DNA from: Rhodocyclales bacterium GT-UBC
Lineage (GTDB): Bacteria; Pseudomonadota; Gammaproteobacteria; Burkholderiales; Rhodocyclaceae
NCBI GenBank assembly: GCA_003583745.1
Contig: QXPY01000016.1
Location: 1 to 64,000, forward strand
Direction of reading: 5' to 3'
DNA length: 64,000 bases
Shown: positions 27,750 to 36,784 of the stretch, in pieces
Position numbering within the stretch: the stretch's first letter is position 1
Layout of the letters: every line of letters starts with the position of its first letter
The notes under the pieces: model-generated
Database searches by the model: none
Told to the model about the DNA's origin: nothing
Seen by the model: the letters and a program-made list of their open reading frames with translations, nothing else
Program-made: the position numbers and the translations under genes

Positions 27750-28649
27750 ATGAGCGATTTCGTTAGCGATTTTTGGAACCTGTACGTTACGGTAATCGTC
27801 GTGGGCAGTATTCTTGCCTGCGCCGTTCTGCTGATCGTTCAAGGTAAGGCGACATTTACTCCAGGTAAGACTATGGGGCATGTCTGGGATGAAACCCTTG
27901 AGGAGTACAACAACCCGATGCCCAAGTGGTGGAGTTGGTTGTTTGTAATTACGGTGGTTTTTGCCTTCGTGTATCTGGCTCTCTATCCCGGGCTTGGTAA
28001 CTACAAAGGTGCGCTAGGCTGGACTTCGGCTGGTCAGCATAAAACCGAAGTCGACAAGGTTGATGCAACGGTCAAACCCTTGTTCGACAAGTATCTGGCA
28101 ATGGATGTCAAGGCTGTTGCGGGTGACAAGCAAGCCATGGAGATGGGCAAGCGCCTGTATTTGACCTACTGTATGCAGTGCCATGGTGCAGATGCTCGCG
28201 GTGCGAAGGGCTTCCCGAATCTGACCGACAACGACTGGCTTTATGGTGGTGAGCCGGAGCAGATCAAGGAAACCATTACCAATGGCCGCATGGGGGTAAT
28301 GCCTCCGCATGCACAACTTGGTGCTGACACCATCAAGGACTTGGCGAACTTCGTTCGTTCCTTGTCCGGTTTGCCGAACGACTCTGTTCGCGCAGCCAAG
28401 GGTAAGGAGGCCTTTGCTGCATCGGGTTGTATTGGCTGCCACGGTCCGGAAGCCAAGGGGACTCAGGCAGTTGGTGCCCCGAACCTGACGGACAAGGTGT
28501 GGTTGTACGGTTCGTCCGAGGCAACCATTACTGAAACCATTACAAATGGTCGTCAAAACAAGATGCCGGCTTGGAAGGATTTCCTTGGTGAAGCCAAGGT
28601 CCATCTGCTGTCCGCCTACGTCTATAGCTTGAGCCAAGGCGCCAAGTAA
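27750..28649 (+). CDS. ccoP: CcoP, cbb3 oxidase diheme cytochrome c subunit
   Basis: 299 residues. N-terminal anchor (about 8-30), second helix about 55-75, then two cytochrome c domains with CMQCHG (heme 1) and CIGCHG (heme 2), each followed by a GxMP-type distal Met region (GVMPPHA, NKMPAWKD). Entry point of electrons. Last structural gene before a strong terminator. Confidence 0.97.
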   Translation: MSDFVSDFWNLYVTVIVVGSILACAVLLIVQGKATFTPGKTMGHVWDETLEEYNNPMPKWWSWLFVITVVFAFVYLALYPGLGNYKGALGWTSAGQHKTEVDKVDATVKPLFDKYLAMDVKAVAGDKQAMEMGKRLYLTYCMQCHGADARGAKGFPNLTDNDWLYGGEPEQIKETITNGRMGVMPPHAQLGADTIKDLANFVRSLSGLPNDSVRAAKGKEAFAASGCIGCHGPEAKGTQAVGAPNLTDKVWLYGSSEATITETITNGRQNKMPAWKDFLGEAKVHLLSAYVYSLSQGAK

Positions 28650-28662
28650 CTAGCAGTACATA

Positions 28663-28695
28663 ACACGGGGCGGCTTGCCGCCCCGTGTTTTTTTG
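28663..28695 (+). terminator. Strong rho-independent terminator after ccoP
   Basis: AACACGGGGCGGC-TT-GCCGCCCCGTGTT with seven T. Closes ccoNOQP. Confidence 0.93.
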
Positions 28696-28834
28696 AGTTT
28701 CCCTAGGACGTTGTCTGAATTCTGTTGCTGTGAGTTTCGCTTTCTGCAGCATAATTCCGACAGTGTATCGTGGTGGCCCTCGTCAAGTATTTGCTTAGAG
28801 GAGCATATCTTGTGAGTGAACAGTTTTCTTACAT

Positions 28835-29356
28835 ATGAGCAATACGATGGCATTCAGAAATGATGGTCAGCCTTGGTATAAGGAGCGTTGGCCTTGGCTC
28901 TTGATGGCTGGTCCCGCAATAGTGATCGTGGCTGGCGTGGTGACTGCATGGCTGGCTGTAGCAAGTAATGACGGATTGGTTACCGATGATTATTACAAGC
29001 AAGGCTTGGCGGTCAATCAGCAATTGGGGCGCGATAAGCGCGCGCTAGACTTGGGTTTGCAGGCGAGTGTGATGCGCGCTGGAGCAAATGTGCGTTTGCT
29101 TATCAATGCCGAGACTAACGAACCTTTGCCTGAAGCTATTGTCCTTAAGTTGGCTCATCCCACGCGGGCTGGGCATGATCAGCTAGTCGAGCTTCGGGCC
29201 GAGGGGCAAGGGTTTTATAGTGGTAAGCTCAGCACTGAATTGACCGGCAGATGGCTTGCATTAATTGAAGATCCGGCCGGCAAGTGGCGATTGCAAGGAG
29301 ACTGGTTGGTCGATTCTGAAGAACCGCTACGCCTGACGGCCAGGGCGGAGAAGTAG
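28835..29356 (+). CDS. ccoH: FixH/CcoH-like cbb3 oxidase assembly protein
   Basis: 173 residues: N-terminal PWYKERWPWLLMAGPA segment and one membrane helix, then the FixH domain (SNDGLVTDDYYKQGLAVNQ). Family members are required for cbb3 assembly, and often sit with fixGIS. Here the ccoG-type ferredoxin gene is absent between ccoP and ccoH; ccoI and ccoS are upstream instead. Start from the ATG at 28835; an alternative Met five codons in is possible. Confidence 0.88.
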   Translation: MSNTMAFRNDGQPWYKERWPWLLMAGPAIVIVAGVVTAWLAVASNDGLVTDDYYKQGLAVNQQLGRDKRALDLGLQASVMRAGANVRLLINAETNEPLPEAIVLKLAHPTRAGHDQLVELRAEGQGFYSGKLSTELTGRWLALIEDPAGKWRLQGDWLVDSEEPLRLTARAEK

Positions 29357-29387
29357 TTGTTTAACCTGTTACTGGGAGGTGACACAT

Positions 29388-29528
29388 ATGGCTTGGGAAC
29401 TTTTGTTTGGCAGTGATATTGGTTTGGCTAGTTTGGGTGTAATCGTTGGTGTGGTTGTAATCGGTGCGCTGATGGGCCGTCTTTATTCCAGCAAGATGGA
29501 AGAAGAGTCTGGTAAGCTCAGTAAATAA
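29388..29528 (+). CDS. DUF3149 small membrane protein
   Basis: 46 residues: MAWELLFGSDIGLASLGV then one transmembrane helix and a short charged tail (KMEEESGKLSK). The start follows a strong GGGAGGTGA site. The N-terminal MAWELLFGSDxGL pattern is that of DUF3149 proteins, common next to cbb3 or fixH loci in Betaproteobacteria; function unknown. Probably co-transcribed with ccoH. Confidence 0.8.
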   Translation: MAWELLFGSDIGLASLGVIVGVVVIGALMGRLYSSKMEEESGKLSK

Positions 29529-29561
29529 GCGTACTGCACCATCATTGGATGTTGCAGAGCT

Positions 29562-29594
29562 ATCCCCCGCTCGGATTGTCGACGGGGGATTTTT
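29562..29594 (+). terminator. Rho-independent terminator after the DUF3149 gene
   Basis: ATCCCCCG stem with CGGGGGAT, loop of about 13 bases, then TTTTT. Also serves as the end of the convergent Nudix gene region. Confidence 0.8.
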
Positions 29595-29617
29595 GTTTTC
29601 GGGCGCTTAGCAGGTAT

Positions 29618-30157
29618 TCAGGTATTTGGGGCGAGTACACTTTCGTGAAAGGAAAAGCGTTTCTGTTCTGCTTCGGCTAGAAAACGTCGTAACGTTATTT
29701 CTACGCTTTGGAATGCAAAATCGCTCCAAGGGATTGCTTCGGGCTTGGTTAGTATCACTTCAAGGCTTTCTTCTCCTGCTGAGTATTCAGGAGACATAAG
29801 CCGGCCTCGATAGAATAGATGAACTTGGTTGATGTGGGCTATGCTGATCATGCTGAAGGGGGCGTCAATTGCAATCCGTGCTCCTGCTTCTTCCCACGTT
29901 TCGCGTACGGCTGCTTCAGCTGTTGTTTCGCCGTTTTCCATAAATCCAGCAGGAAGTGTCCAGTATCCTAAGCGAGGTTCAATCGCTCTGCGACAGAGAA
30001 GGATTTTGTTGTCCCAAGTCGAGACGCAGCCGACGATCAGGCGTGGATTTTCGTAATGGATGTGACCGCAGTTCGTGCAGACATGTCTCTGGTGTGTGTC
30101 ACCTTGTGGAATGAGTAAATTGACCTCCTGCCCACATTGCGTGCAGAAATTGATCAC
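29618..30157 (-). CDS. Nudix hydrolase with N-terminal zinc ribbon
   Basis: 179 residues from a GTG (30157) with a strong AGGAGG site. N-terminal zinc ribbon Cys pairs (FCTQCGQE, VCTNCGHIHY), then the Nudix box GFMENGETTAEAAVRETWEEAGA. The zinc ribbon resembles that of NudC-type NADH/NAD-capping pyrophosphatases, though the body is short; ADP-ribose- or NADH-type substrates are possible. The gene stands alone between the ccoH unit and motA. Confidence 0.85.
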   Translation of the reverse strand: MINFCTQCGQEVNLLIPQGDTHQRHVCTNCGHIHYENPRLIVGCVSTWDNKILLCRRAIEPRLGYWTLPAGFMENGETTAEAAVRETWEEAGARIAIDAPFSMISIAHINQVHLFYRGRLMSPEYSAGEESLEVILTKPEAIPWSDFAFQSVEITLRRFLAEAEQKRFSFHESVLAPNT

Positions 30158-30341
30158 TAGTCCTCCTGTCGGTAAATGCAAGCTTGAGTTTAGCACTTTC
30201 AAAAATGCTGAAAAGGCGCACGGCGTGAGCCGCGGCGGGAGTTCTTCTTTTGCACTTGAATGATTGCTGTGGCTACAATAGCGAACAGAATAGGTCAGTG
30301 GATTCGTGTCGCGTTTTGTCGGGCACGCTCGGGGGCAATGC

Positions 30342-31199
30342 ATGTTTTTAATAATCGGTTATGTCGTTATTTTGTCCGCTGCACTGGGGACTTACGCGAT
30401 TCATGGCAGCTTGGTTGCGCTCTGGGTTCCGACTGAATATGTCGCCATCGTCGGTCTAGCGTTGGGTTATTTTGTTGCTTCTAACAACATTACGCTTATC
30501 AAGGCAACGCTGGCTGCTGTCCCTGGAGTATTCAAGGGATCTAAATATACCAAGGCCTACTATATTGATGCCTTGGCTATGCTTTTCGAGATATTGGCCA
30601 AGGTCCGTAAAGAGGGGCTCATGTCGATTGAGGGAGATATCGAGAATCCTGAGGCCAGTCCAATATTTTCGAAATACCCCGCCTTGTTACATGATCATCA
30701 TGTGATGGAGTTTGCGACAGATTATCTGCGGATGATGGTCGGTGGCAATTTGAATACAGTCGAAATCGAAAGCTTGATGGATGTTGAATTGGAGATCCAT
30801 CATCACGAAGGCGCTGAACCGGGGCACGTCGTTTCCAATATTGCAGGTGCTACACCGGCATTTGGTATCGTGGTTGCGGTGATGGGGGTGGTAAACGTTA
30901 TGGGGTCCGTCGGTCAGCCTCCCGCCGTGCTGGGGAAGATGATTGGTGGTGCACTGGTTGGTACCTTTCTTGGGATCCTGATTGCTTACGGTTTTGTTGA
31001 GCCAATGTCTAAGTTGCTTGAACAAAAGGCGCATGAAGGTTCGACAATTTACAAGTGCATCAAGATGGTCTTGCTTGCTTCAATGTCGGGATATGCACCT
31101 CAGGTGGCAATTGAGTTTGGACGAAAGACCCTTGATTCTCACTCTCGGCCAAGCTTTAGAGAGCTCGAGGAGGAGCTCAAGGCACGTAAGGGCAAATGA
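30342..31199 (+). CDS. motA: MotA flagellar stator subunit
   Basis: 285 residues, four membrane helices (two at the N-terminus, two near about 180-230 with the conserved TPAFGIVVAVMGVVNVM and GTFLGILIAYGF helices). Cytoplasmic loop between helices 2 and 3 carries the charged residues that contact FliG. Proton channel with MotB. ATG at 30342; 31 bases before motB. A second stator pair (motC/motD) is at 56440-57965. Confidence 0.95.
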   Translation: MFLIIGYVVILSAALGTYAIHGSLVALWVPTEYVAIVGLALGYFVASNNITLIKATLAAVPGVFKGSKYTKAYYIDALAMLFEILAKVRKEGLMSIEGDIENPEASPIFSKYPALLHDHHVMEFATDYLRMMVGGNLNTVEIESLMDVELEIHHHEGAEPGHVVSNIAGATPAFGIVVAVMGVVNVMGSVGQPPAVLGKMIGGALVGTFLGILIAYGFVEPMSKLLEQKAHEGSTIYKCIKMVLLASMSGYAPQVAIEFGRKTLDSHSRPSFRELEEELKARKGK

Positions 31200-31230
31200 T
31201 GATTTTGCCGTTCAAGAGTGAGGGTGAGGC

Positions 31231-32178
31231 ATGAGTGACGACTCAACGCGTCCCATAGTCATTAAGCGAAAGAAGGTTGTTGCTGGCGGCGCGCATGGCG
31301 GTGCGTGGAAAATTGCCTACGCTGATTTCGTGACGGCCATGATGGCGTTCTTCCTTTTAATGTGGTTGCTTGGCTCGACTGCCAAGGGAGATTTGCAGGG
31401 TATTGCCGATTTTTTCCAGAATCCATTGAAGCTAGCTCAGCAAGGTGGGAACGGCTCAGGTGATGCAACCAGTGTGCTACAGGGGGGCGGTAAGGATTTG
31501 ACCCGCCAGTCAGGCCAGGTGAAGCAAGGGGATGTAGAAGCGAAGCGAGCTACTTCATTTTCGAAGGAGGCTCAGGCGGAGTTTCGGAGGAAAGAGCAGG
31601 AGCGTCTTGAGGCTCTGAAGGCCGATATCGAAAAGATGATTGAGCAAAGTCCACAACTGGCTCAGTTTAAAAAGCAGCTACTGCTGGATATCACATCCGA
31701 AGGGTTGAGAATCCAGATTGTCGACGAGCAAAACCGGCCAATGTTCGATTCAAGTAGCGCCGATCTGAAACCTTATACCCGCGATATTCTTCGCCAGATT
31801 GGTAAGGCGTTGAATGGTGTATCAAATCGTATCAGCCTTGCCGGGCATACCGACGCCGCTCAATTTTCTGGTGGAGAGCGGGGCTTTTCTAACTGGGAAC
31901 TTTCGGCGAATCGCGCGAATGCCTCACGGCGCGAACTGGTTTCCGGGGGCATGGATGATAGTAAGGTTTTACGGGTGGTTGGGCTCGCTTCAACTGTTTT
32001 GTTTGATAAAAATGATCCGCTGAATTCTGTGAATCGTCGAATTAGTATCGTTGTGCTGAATCAGCGGACCGAGAGGGCCATCCTGCAGGAAGAGGGGCCC
32101 GAGTCAGAAGTGGGTGGAGAAGAAGGTGTTCCTGAAGGGTTGAAGCTGCCTAACCCCGGTAAGGGTACATCAGGATAA
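31231..32178 (+). CDS. motB: MotB flagellar stator subunit
   Basis: 315 residues. Single helix with the proton-carrying Asp in GAWKIAYADFVTAMMAFFLLMWLL (about 24-47), plug region, then an OmpA-like peptidoglycan-binding domain (LAGHTDAAQF and WELSANRANASRREL). Anchors the stator to the wall. Transcribed with motA and likely with che system 2 that follows 30 bases later. Confidence 0.95.
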   Translation: MSDDSTRPIVIKRKKVVAGGAHGGAWKIAYADFVTAMMAFFLLMWLLGSTAKGDLQGIADFFQNPLKLAQQGGNGSGDATSVLQGGGKDLTRQSGQVKQGDVEAKRATSFSKEAQAEFRRKEQERLEALKADIEKMIEQSPQLAQFKKQLLLDITSEGLRIQIVDEQNRPMFDSSSADLKPYTRDILRQIGKALNGVSNRISLAGHTDAAQFSGGERGFSNWELSANRANASRRELVSGGMDDSKVLRVVGLASTVLFDKNDPLNSVNRRISIVVLNQRTERAILQEEGPESEVGGEEGVPEGLKLPNPGKGTSG

Positions 32179-32208
32179 TCAACGGCTGCGTCAGGTCGAG
32201 GAGAGGGT

Positions 32209-33426
32209 TTGAACAACAATAATAAGGCCGTGTTTTTTGGCCTCCTATGGACTCTTGTCGTGTCCGCTGGTGTATGGTTTTCGACCGAACAAGCCTTGGG
32301 TTTAGGGGGGGTATTCGTCGTCCTGGGACTTGCTGTCGGCTGGGTCGGGGCGATACGCTATTTTTGCCGCATTCCGGGGGAGGCGTACGAGCCTATGTTG
32401 CCCTTGGAGGGGGATCGGCTTCTGATTGAACAGAGCTGCGATTCGGTTATGCGTGTTTCCATCGAGTTTTCATCTCAAATCGGTGAAATCCGTGATGAAA
32501 TTAGGCGTACGCAAGCGCTTTTATCTGATGCAGTGAATGGATTGATCGGAAGCTTTCAGTCGATGAACCAGCATGTACAGCGTCAGCGCCAACTTGGAAT
32601 GGAGATTGTTTCAGGTGGCGAGGAGCATGGCTCAACCAGTCGTTTCGAACAGTTCGCGACCAAGACATCGACTACCTTGGGGCAGTTTGTCGAAAGTATC
32701 GTAGAAAACTCTCGCCTTGCAATGAGCCTGGTTGAGATGACTGATCGAATCAGTACTCAAATGCGTGAAGTAAGCGGTCGTATTGGTGAGATTGAAGGGA
32801 TCGCCAAGCAGACCAACCTTCTGGCCCTGAATGCCGCAATCGAAGCGGCGCGAGCCGGTGAGGCGGGGCGTGGGTTTGCTGTGGTGGCTGATGAAGTGCG
32901 TGATCTATCAGGTCGTACGAACCATTTCAGCCAACAGATTCGAGATGCCCTCGGTAGCATGCAGACGACGATTCAGGCAACGGAAGATGCGATTAATCGC
33001 ATGGCAGCACAGGATATGACATTTGCATTAACCTCGAAGAGCGATGTTGAGCAGGCCATGAACGAGATCGATGGCTTGAATCACCGCACAGGTGCAAGCG
33101 TAGGTGAGCTGAACGAGATTGCGGCACAGGTTGAGGTTTCCGTTGGGCAAGCGGTACTTTCGCTGCAGTTTCAGGATATGGTGACTCAGCTGCTGGGGCA
33201 TGCGTTGCGGCGTCTTGACTTGCTTGATGAAGTCCTCGCGGGGGAGCAGGAGATCGCTAAGGCCATACGGCAAAGTCGTGATCCGGCTGAAACCTTGCGC
33301 GCTCTTCCGACACTGCGGGCACATGTCGATCAGTTATCGGAAAAATTGAGCGCACTAAAAATAGGCGTCACCAACAATCCAGTCAGTCAAACCGGCTATG
33401 CTAGTGGTGATGTTGAGTTGTTCTGA
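32209..33426 (+). CDS. MCP-like protein with CheZ-type F-Q-D-x3-Q motif and C-terminal E-L-F tail (system 2)
   Basis: 405 residues from a TTG (32209) that follows the strong site GAGGAGAGGG; a downstream ATG would lack TM1. Two short N-terminal membrane helices, almost no periplasmic loop, coiled coil, MCP tip ([29 protein letters not shown]) about residues 200-225. Further along [12 protein letters not shown] places F321, Q322, D323 and Q327 in the CheZ active-site pattern. The last residues are GDVELF. Adjacent to cheY (18 bases). Closest relative in the window is the protein at 18358-19632, of the same plan, in system 1. Confidence 0.8.
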   Translation: MNNNNKAVFFGLLWTLVVSAGVWFSTEQALGLGGVFVVLGLAVGWVGAIRYFCRIPGEAYEPMLPLEGDRLLIEQSCDSVMRVSIEFSSQIGEIRDEIRRTQALLSDAVNGLIGSFQSMNQHVQRQRQLGMEIVSGGEEHGSTSRFEQFATKTSTTLGQFVESIVENSRLAMSLVEMTDRISTQMREVSGRIGEIEGIAKQTNLLALNAAIEAARAGEAGRGFAVVADEVRDLSGRTNHFSQQIRDALGSMQTTIQATEDAINRMAAQDMTFALTSKSDVEQAMNEIDGLNHRTGASVGELNEIAAQVEVSVGQAVLSLQFQDMVTQLLGHALRRLDLLDEVLAGEQEIAKAIRQSRDPAETLRALPTLRAHVDQLSEKLSALKIGVTNNPVSQTGYASGDVELF

Positions 33427-33444
33427 TTCATCTAAGAGGAAAAT

Positions 33445-33810
33445 ATGGCAAAGACCATTCTAGCAGTTGACGATTCTGCCTCCATTCGTCAAATGGTGTC
33501 GTTTACCTTGAAAAGTGCGGGGTATGACGTTGTTGAGGCAGTCGATGGAATGGACGGCTTGGATAAGGCGAAGGCAAAAAGCATCAATTTGATACTGACC
33601 GATCAAAATATGCCCAGGATGGATGGCTTGACCCTGATTAAAAGTCTGCGCGGTATTCCTCAGTACGCCTCCACTCCGATATTGATGCTTACGACTGAGT
33701 CTTCTGATGCGATGAAAATGCAGGGGCGCGCAGCTGGGGCAACGGGGTGGCTGGTCAAGCCTTTTGATCCGCAAAAATTGATTGAGGTTGTTCGCAAGGT
33801 CATCGGCTGA
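33445..33810 (+). CDS. cheY: Single-domain response regulator, CheY-like (system 2)
   Basis: 121 residues, receiver only: acidic pair DD 9-10, phospho-acceptor Asp53 (LTDQNMPRMDGL), Thr in LTTES, Lys in LVKPF. Good ribosome-binding site AAGAGGAAA. Always beside the E-L-F MCP in both systems, suggesting functional pairing. Not of the DWNMPNMDG type. Confidence 0.93.
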   Translation: MAKTILAVDDSASIRQMVSFTLKSAGYDVVEAVDGMDGLDKAKAKSINLILTDQNMPRMDGLTLIKSLRGIPQYASTPILMLTTESSDAMKMQGRAAGATGWLVKPFDPQKLIEVVRKVIG

Positions 33811-33899
33811 ATTTGATCTTGCACCAGAAGTCGGCTGCGGATTGATTTTCGCGCGACTTCAGGTTGCCTAAATGAAGGTGGTCGCGGTAAGGGGGGGGC

Positions 33900-36257
33900 A
33901 TGGCTATCGACATGAGTCAGTTTTACCAAGTCTTCTTCGAAGAGTCGGAGGAGCACTTGGCAGCAATGGAGGCGCTACTCCTGGATCTCAATGTCGAGAG
34001 TCCGGATATGGAGCAGCTCAACGCCATATTTCGTGCTGCGCATTCAATCAAAGGTAGCGCTGGCACATTCGGCTTCACTGATCTGGCAGAGACGACACAT
34101 ATTCTCGAAAATCTTCTGGATCGAATCCGGAAATTCGAACTCGGCTTGCGTCCCGAAATGGTCGATGCTTTTTTGGGGGCAGGTGATCTATTGCGCAGCA
34201 TGCTGGAGGCGCATCAAGGTCGGGGAGTGGTTGATCCGATTGCGGTAGAAGCGATATCCAATCGTCTTCGTCTTCTGTCATCGGAGTCAGGCGATAGTGT
34301 GCAGGAGTCGGCCGTTATGCCTGGGCTGCAAGTCGAAACCCCGTCGTGTCGAGTATTTGACATTCAATTTGTACCGACTGAAGTTTCTGTCGAGGCGGGG
34401 GGGGTAGAGAACCTGATCGAAGAGTTGCGCACGTTGGGACAACTCGAGATTCTCAACCGGCCTGATGGAGAACCTGCTGGTGTCGGCTTTTGGGAATTAC
34501 GCCTAACAAGTCCGCATGGCGCGGAGCGATTTAACGAGCAGATTGATTTCGTCGCCGACAACGGAGCATGGCGAATTTCTGAAGAACAGGCCTCGGCGGG
34601 TGATGGTGAGACAGCCTTTGGATTCTTTCACGATAATCCAGGAGCACCAGAAGAGGATCCTAGCTATGGCTTTTTTGCACCAGTCAATGTTGTTGATTCT
34701 CCTGCTCAGGAAGACGGGGAGGCCTATGGATTCTTTGATCCGTTGCCTGCACCTGCAACTCCAGCAGTTGCTCCTTCCGAAGAGTCTGGTTCCGGCATTT
34801 TTGCGCCGGTAAATGTGTTGCCAGACTCGTCTTCTGTTTATTTGGAAGAGGGGGATGGGTTCGGTTTTTTTGTCCCTGTTACCACTATTAATGCAGCGAG
34901 GGAGCCAACCGTTTCTGAAGAAGGCGAAGGCTACGGGTTTTTTACGCCGCTGCCTTCTGTTGAGGCCAAGCCGATTGTCAAAAGCGAGGAGGCTAACAAA
35001 GTTACAAGCAAGCCTGTTCACGCGAGTGAACGGCAATCGGTCGGAATTCGTAACGGACCCTCGGCGGTGAGTGATTCGTCAATTCGAGTCAGCGTTGAAA
35101 AGGTTGATCAGTTGATCAATTTGGTGGGCGAGTTGGTGATTACTCAAGCGATGCTGATCCAGACTACGTCGCAAATGCAGGATAGTGTGCCGGAGCGCTT
35201 GGTAAATGGTCTGGCTCAACTTGAACGAAATACGCGTGATCTGCAGGAATCGGTGATGTCGATTCGTATGCTGCCGATCTCGTTTGTTTTTTCGCGATTT
35301 CCGCGAGTTGTTCGGGATTTGTCCGCCAAGCTTGGCAAGCAGGTAGAACTCAAAACACTGGGTGAAACAACGGAGCTTGATAAAGGTTTGATCGAGCGTA
35401 TTGCGGATCCGTTGACTCATTTGATTCGAAACAGCTTGGATCATGGGATAGAACTCCCAGAAAAGCGTATTGCTTCCGGCAAGAGTCCGGTGGGTACCAT
35501 CACCTTGAAGGCCTACCATCAGGGCGGCAACATCGTGATTGAGGTGGGTGACGATGGCGCAGGGCTACCGCGACAAAAAATTCTCGCCAAAGCCAAGGAG
35601 CGCGGTTTGCAGGTGTCGGAACAAATGTCCGACAGCGAGGTATTCAATCTGATATTCGAGGCCGGCTTTTCAACTGCGGAAGAGGTCACTGATGTATCCG
35701 GTCGCGGAGTCGGTATGGATGTGGTACGTCGAAATATCCAGGCCATGGGAGGGCGCGTCGAAATCGAGTCGATGCTCGGGGTTGGGACGCGAATGACTGT
35801 GCGGTTGCCACTAACGTTGGCGATCCTGGATGGAATGTCGATCGCGGTCGCAGATCAGACCTATATCTTGCCGCTCTCGTATGTCATCGAGTCTCTGCAG
35901 CCAGAGGCGGGAGACATCAAAACTTTGTCGAATCAGGCGCGCGTCATGCGGGTGAGGGGAGAGTACTTACCTGTCGTCGTGTTGCATGAGGTGTTCAATC
36001 TCAGGTCAGGGCCAGTCGATTTTACTCAGGGCATCATGGTGGTACTCGATGCAGATGGTGCGAAGGCAGCGTTGTTTGTCGATGCGTTGCTTGGCCAGCA
36101 TCAGGTTGTAATTAAAAGTTTGGAAGCGAACTATCGTCGGGTTCACGGAATCTCCGGTGCCACCATCATGGGCGATGGTCACGTTGCTTTGATTCTCGAT
36201 GTTTCTGCAATTGCAGGAATGGCCAGGACGATTATGCAAAAGCAGGCAGAGGGCTGA
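33900..36257 (+). CDS. cheA: CheA histidine kinase with G-F-F repeat linker (system 2)
   Basis: 785 residues. P1 with phospho-acceptor His48 (AAHSIKGSAG); CheA-specific P2-like domain about 145-230; then a linker of about 120 residues with six short repeats of the form [YF/S]-G-[FI]-F-x-P at residues 240, 256, 276, 298, 321 and 345; P3 about 390-450; P4 ATPase with LIRNSLDHGIE, DDGAGLP and GRGVGMDVV; P5 to the end. Kinase for the cheY and cheB of this system. ATG has GTAAGGGGGGG upstream. Much longer linker than in E. coli CheA. Confidence 0.93.
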   Translation: MAIDMSQFYQVFFEESEEHLAAMEALLLDLNVESPDMEQLNAIFRAAHSIKGSAGTFGFTDLAETTHILENLLDRIRKFELGLRPEMVDAFLGAGDLLRSMLEAHQGRGVVDPIAVEAISNRLRLLSSESGDSVQESAVMPGLQVETPSCRVFDIQFVPTEVSVEAGGVENLIEELRTLGQLEILNRPDGEPAGVGFWELRLTSPHGAERFNEQIDFVADNGAWRISEEQASAGDGETAFGFFHDNPGAPEEDPSYGFFAPVNVVDSPAQEDGEAYGFFDPLPAPATPAVAPSEESGSGIFAPVNVLPDSSSVYLEEGDGFGFFVPVTTINAAREPTVSEEGEGYGFFTPLPSVEAKPIVKSEEANKVTSKPVHASERQSVGIRNGPSAVSDSSIRVSVEKVDQLINLVGELVITQAMLIQTTSQMQDSVPERLVNGLAQLERNTRDLQESVMSIRMLPISFVFSRFPRVVRDLSAKLGKQVELKTLGETTELDKGLIERIADPLTHLIRNSLDHGIELPEKRIASGKSPVGTITLKAYHQGGNIVIEVGDDGAGLPRQKILAKAKERGLQVSEQMSDSEVFNLIFEAGFSTAEEVTDVSGRGVGMDVVRRNIQAMGGRVEIESMLGVGTRMTVRLPLTLAILDGMSIAVADQTYILPLSYVIESLQPEAGDIKTLSNQARVMRVRGEYLPVVVLHEVFNLRSGPVDFTQGIMVVLDADGAKAALFVDALLGQHQVVIKSLEANYRRVHGISGATIMGDGHVALILDVSAIAGMARTIMQKQAEG

Positions 36258-36272
36258 AATGAGGAGCACGCC

Positions 36273-36773
36273 ATGGAATTGATGACGCATACCGGAGTGG
36301 TTGGTGGTGAGGAAGAGCAGATAGCCAGCGAGTACCTTACCTTTACGCTGGGTAGTGAGGAATACGCCATTGATATTCTAAAGGTTCAGGAAATTCGCGG
36401 TTACGAGGTTCCAACCTTAATTGCCAACGCTCCGGCGTTCATCAAGGGGGTTATTAATCTGCGAGGAATCATCGTCCCTATCGTTGATCTGCGAATCAAG
36501 TTCAATCTTGGCAAGATCGAATACACCCCGTTCACAGTTGTGGTCATTCTAAATATTGCAGGGCGGGTTATTGGTGTGGTCGTGGATAGTGTTTCTGACG
36601 TCATTTCATTGACCGGAGCTCAAGTCAGGCAGGCTCCAGATTTTTCCGGCAGCTTTGACACCAAATATATTCTCGGTCTAGCAACGGTTGACGGCAGGAT
36701 GATGATCGTCACGGATATCGAACGCTTGATGACCAGTGCCGATATGGAATTGATCGACAGCGCAACGGTTTAA
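36273..36773 (+). CDS. cheW: CheW coupling protein (system 2)
   Basis: 166 residues, CheW domain about 20-155 with [22 protein letters not shown] and [16 protein letters not shown]. Couples the two large MCPs that follow to CheA. GGAGC site before the ATG at 36273. Shares the VINLRG(I/A) V-P-V-D core with the system-1 CheW but differs in the termini. Confidence 0.95.
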   Translation: MELMTHTGVVGGEEEQIASEYLTFTLGSEEYAIDILKVQEIRGYEVPTLIANAPAFIKGVINLRGIIVPIVDLRIKFNLGKIEYTPFTVVVILNIAGRVIGVVVDSVSDVISLTGAQVRQAPDFSGSFDTKYILGLATVDGRMMIVTDIERLMTSADMELIDSATV

Positions 36774-36784
36774 GGGATATCGCG

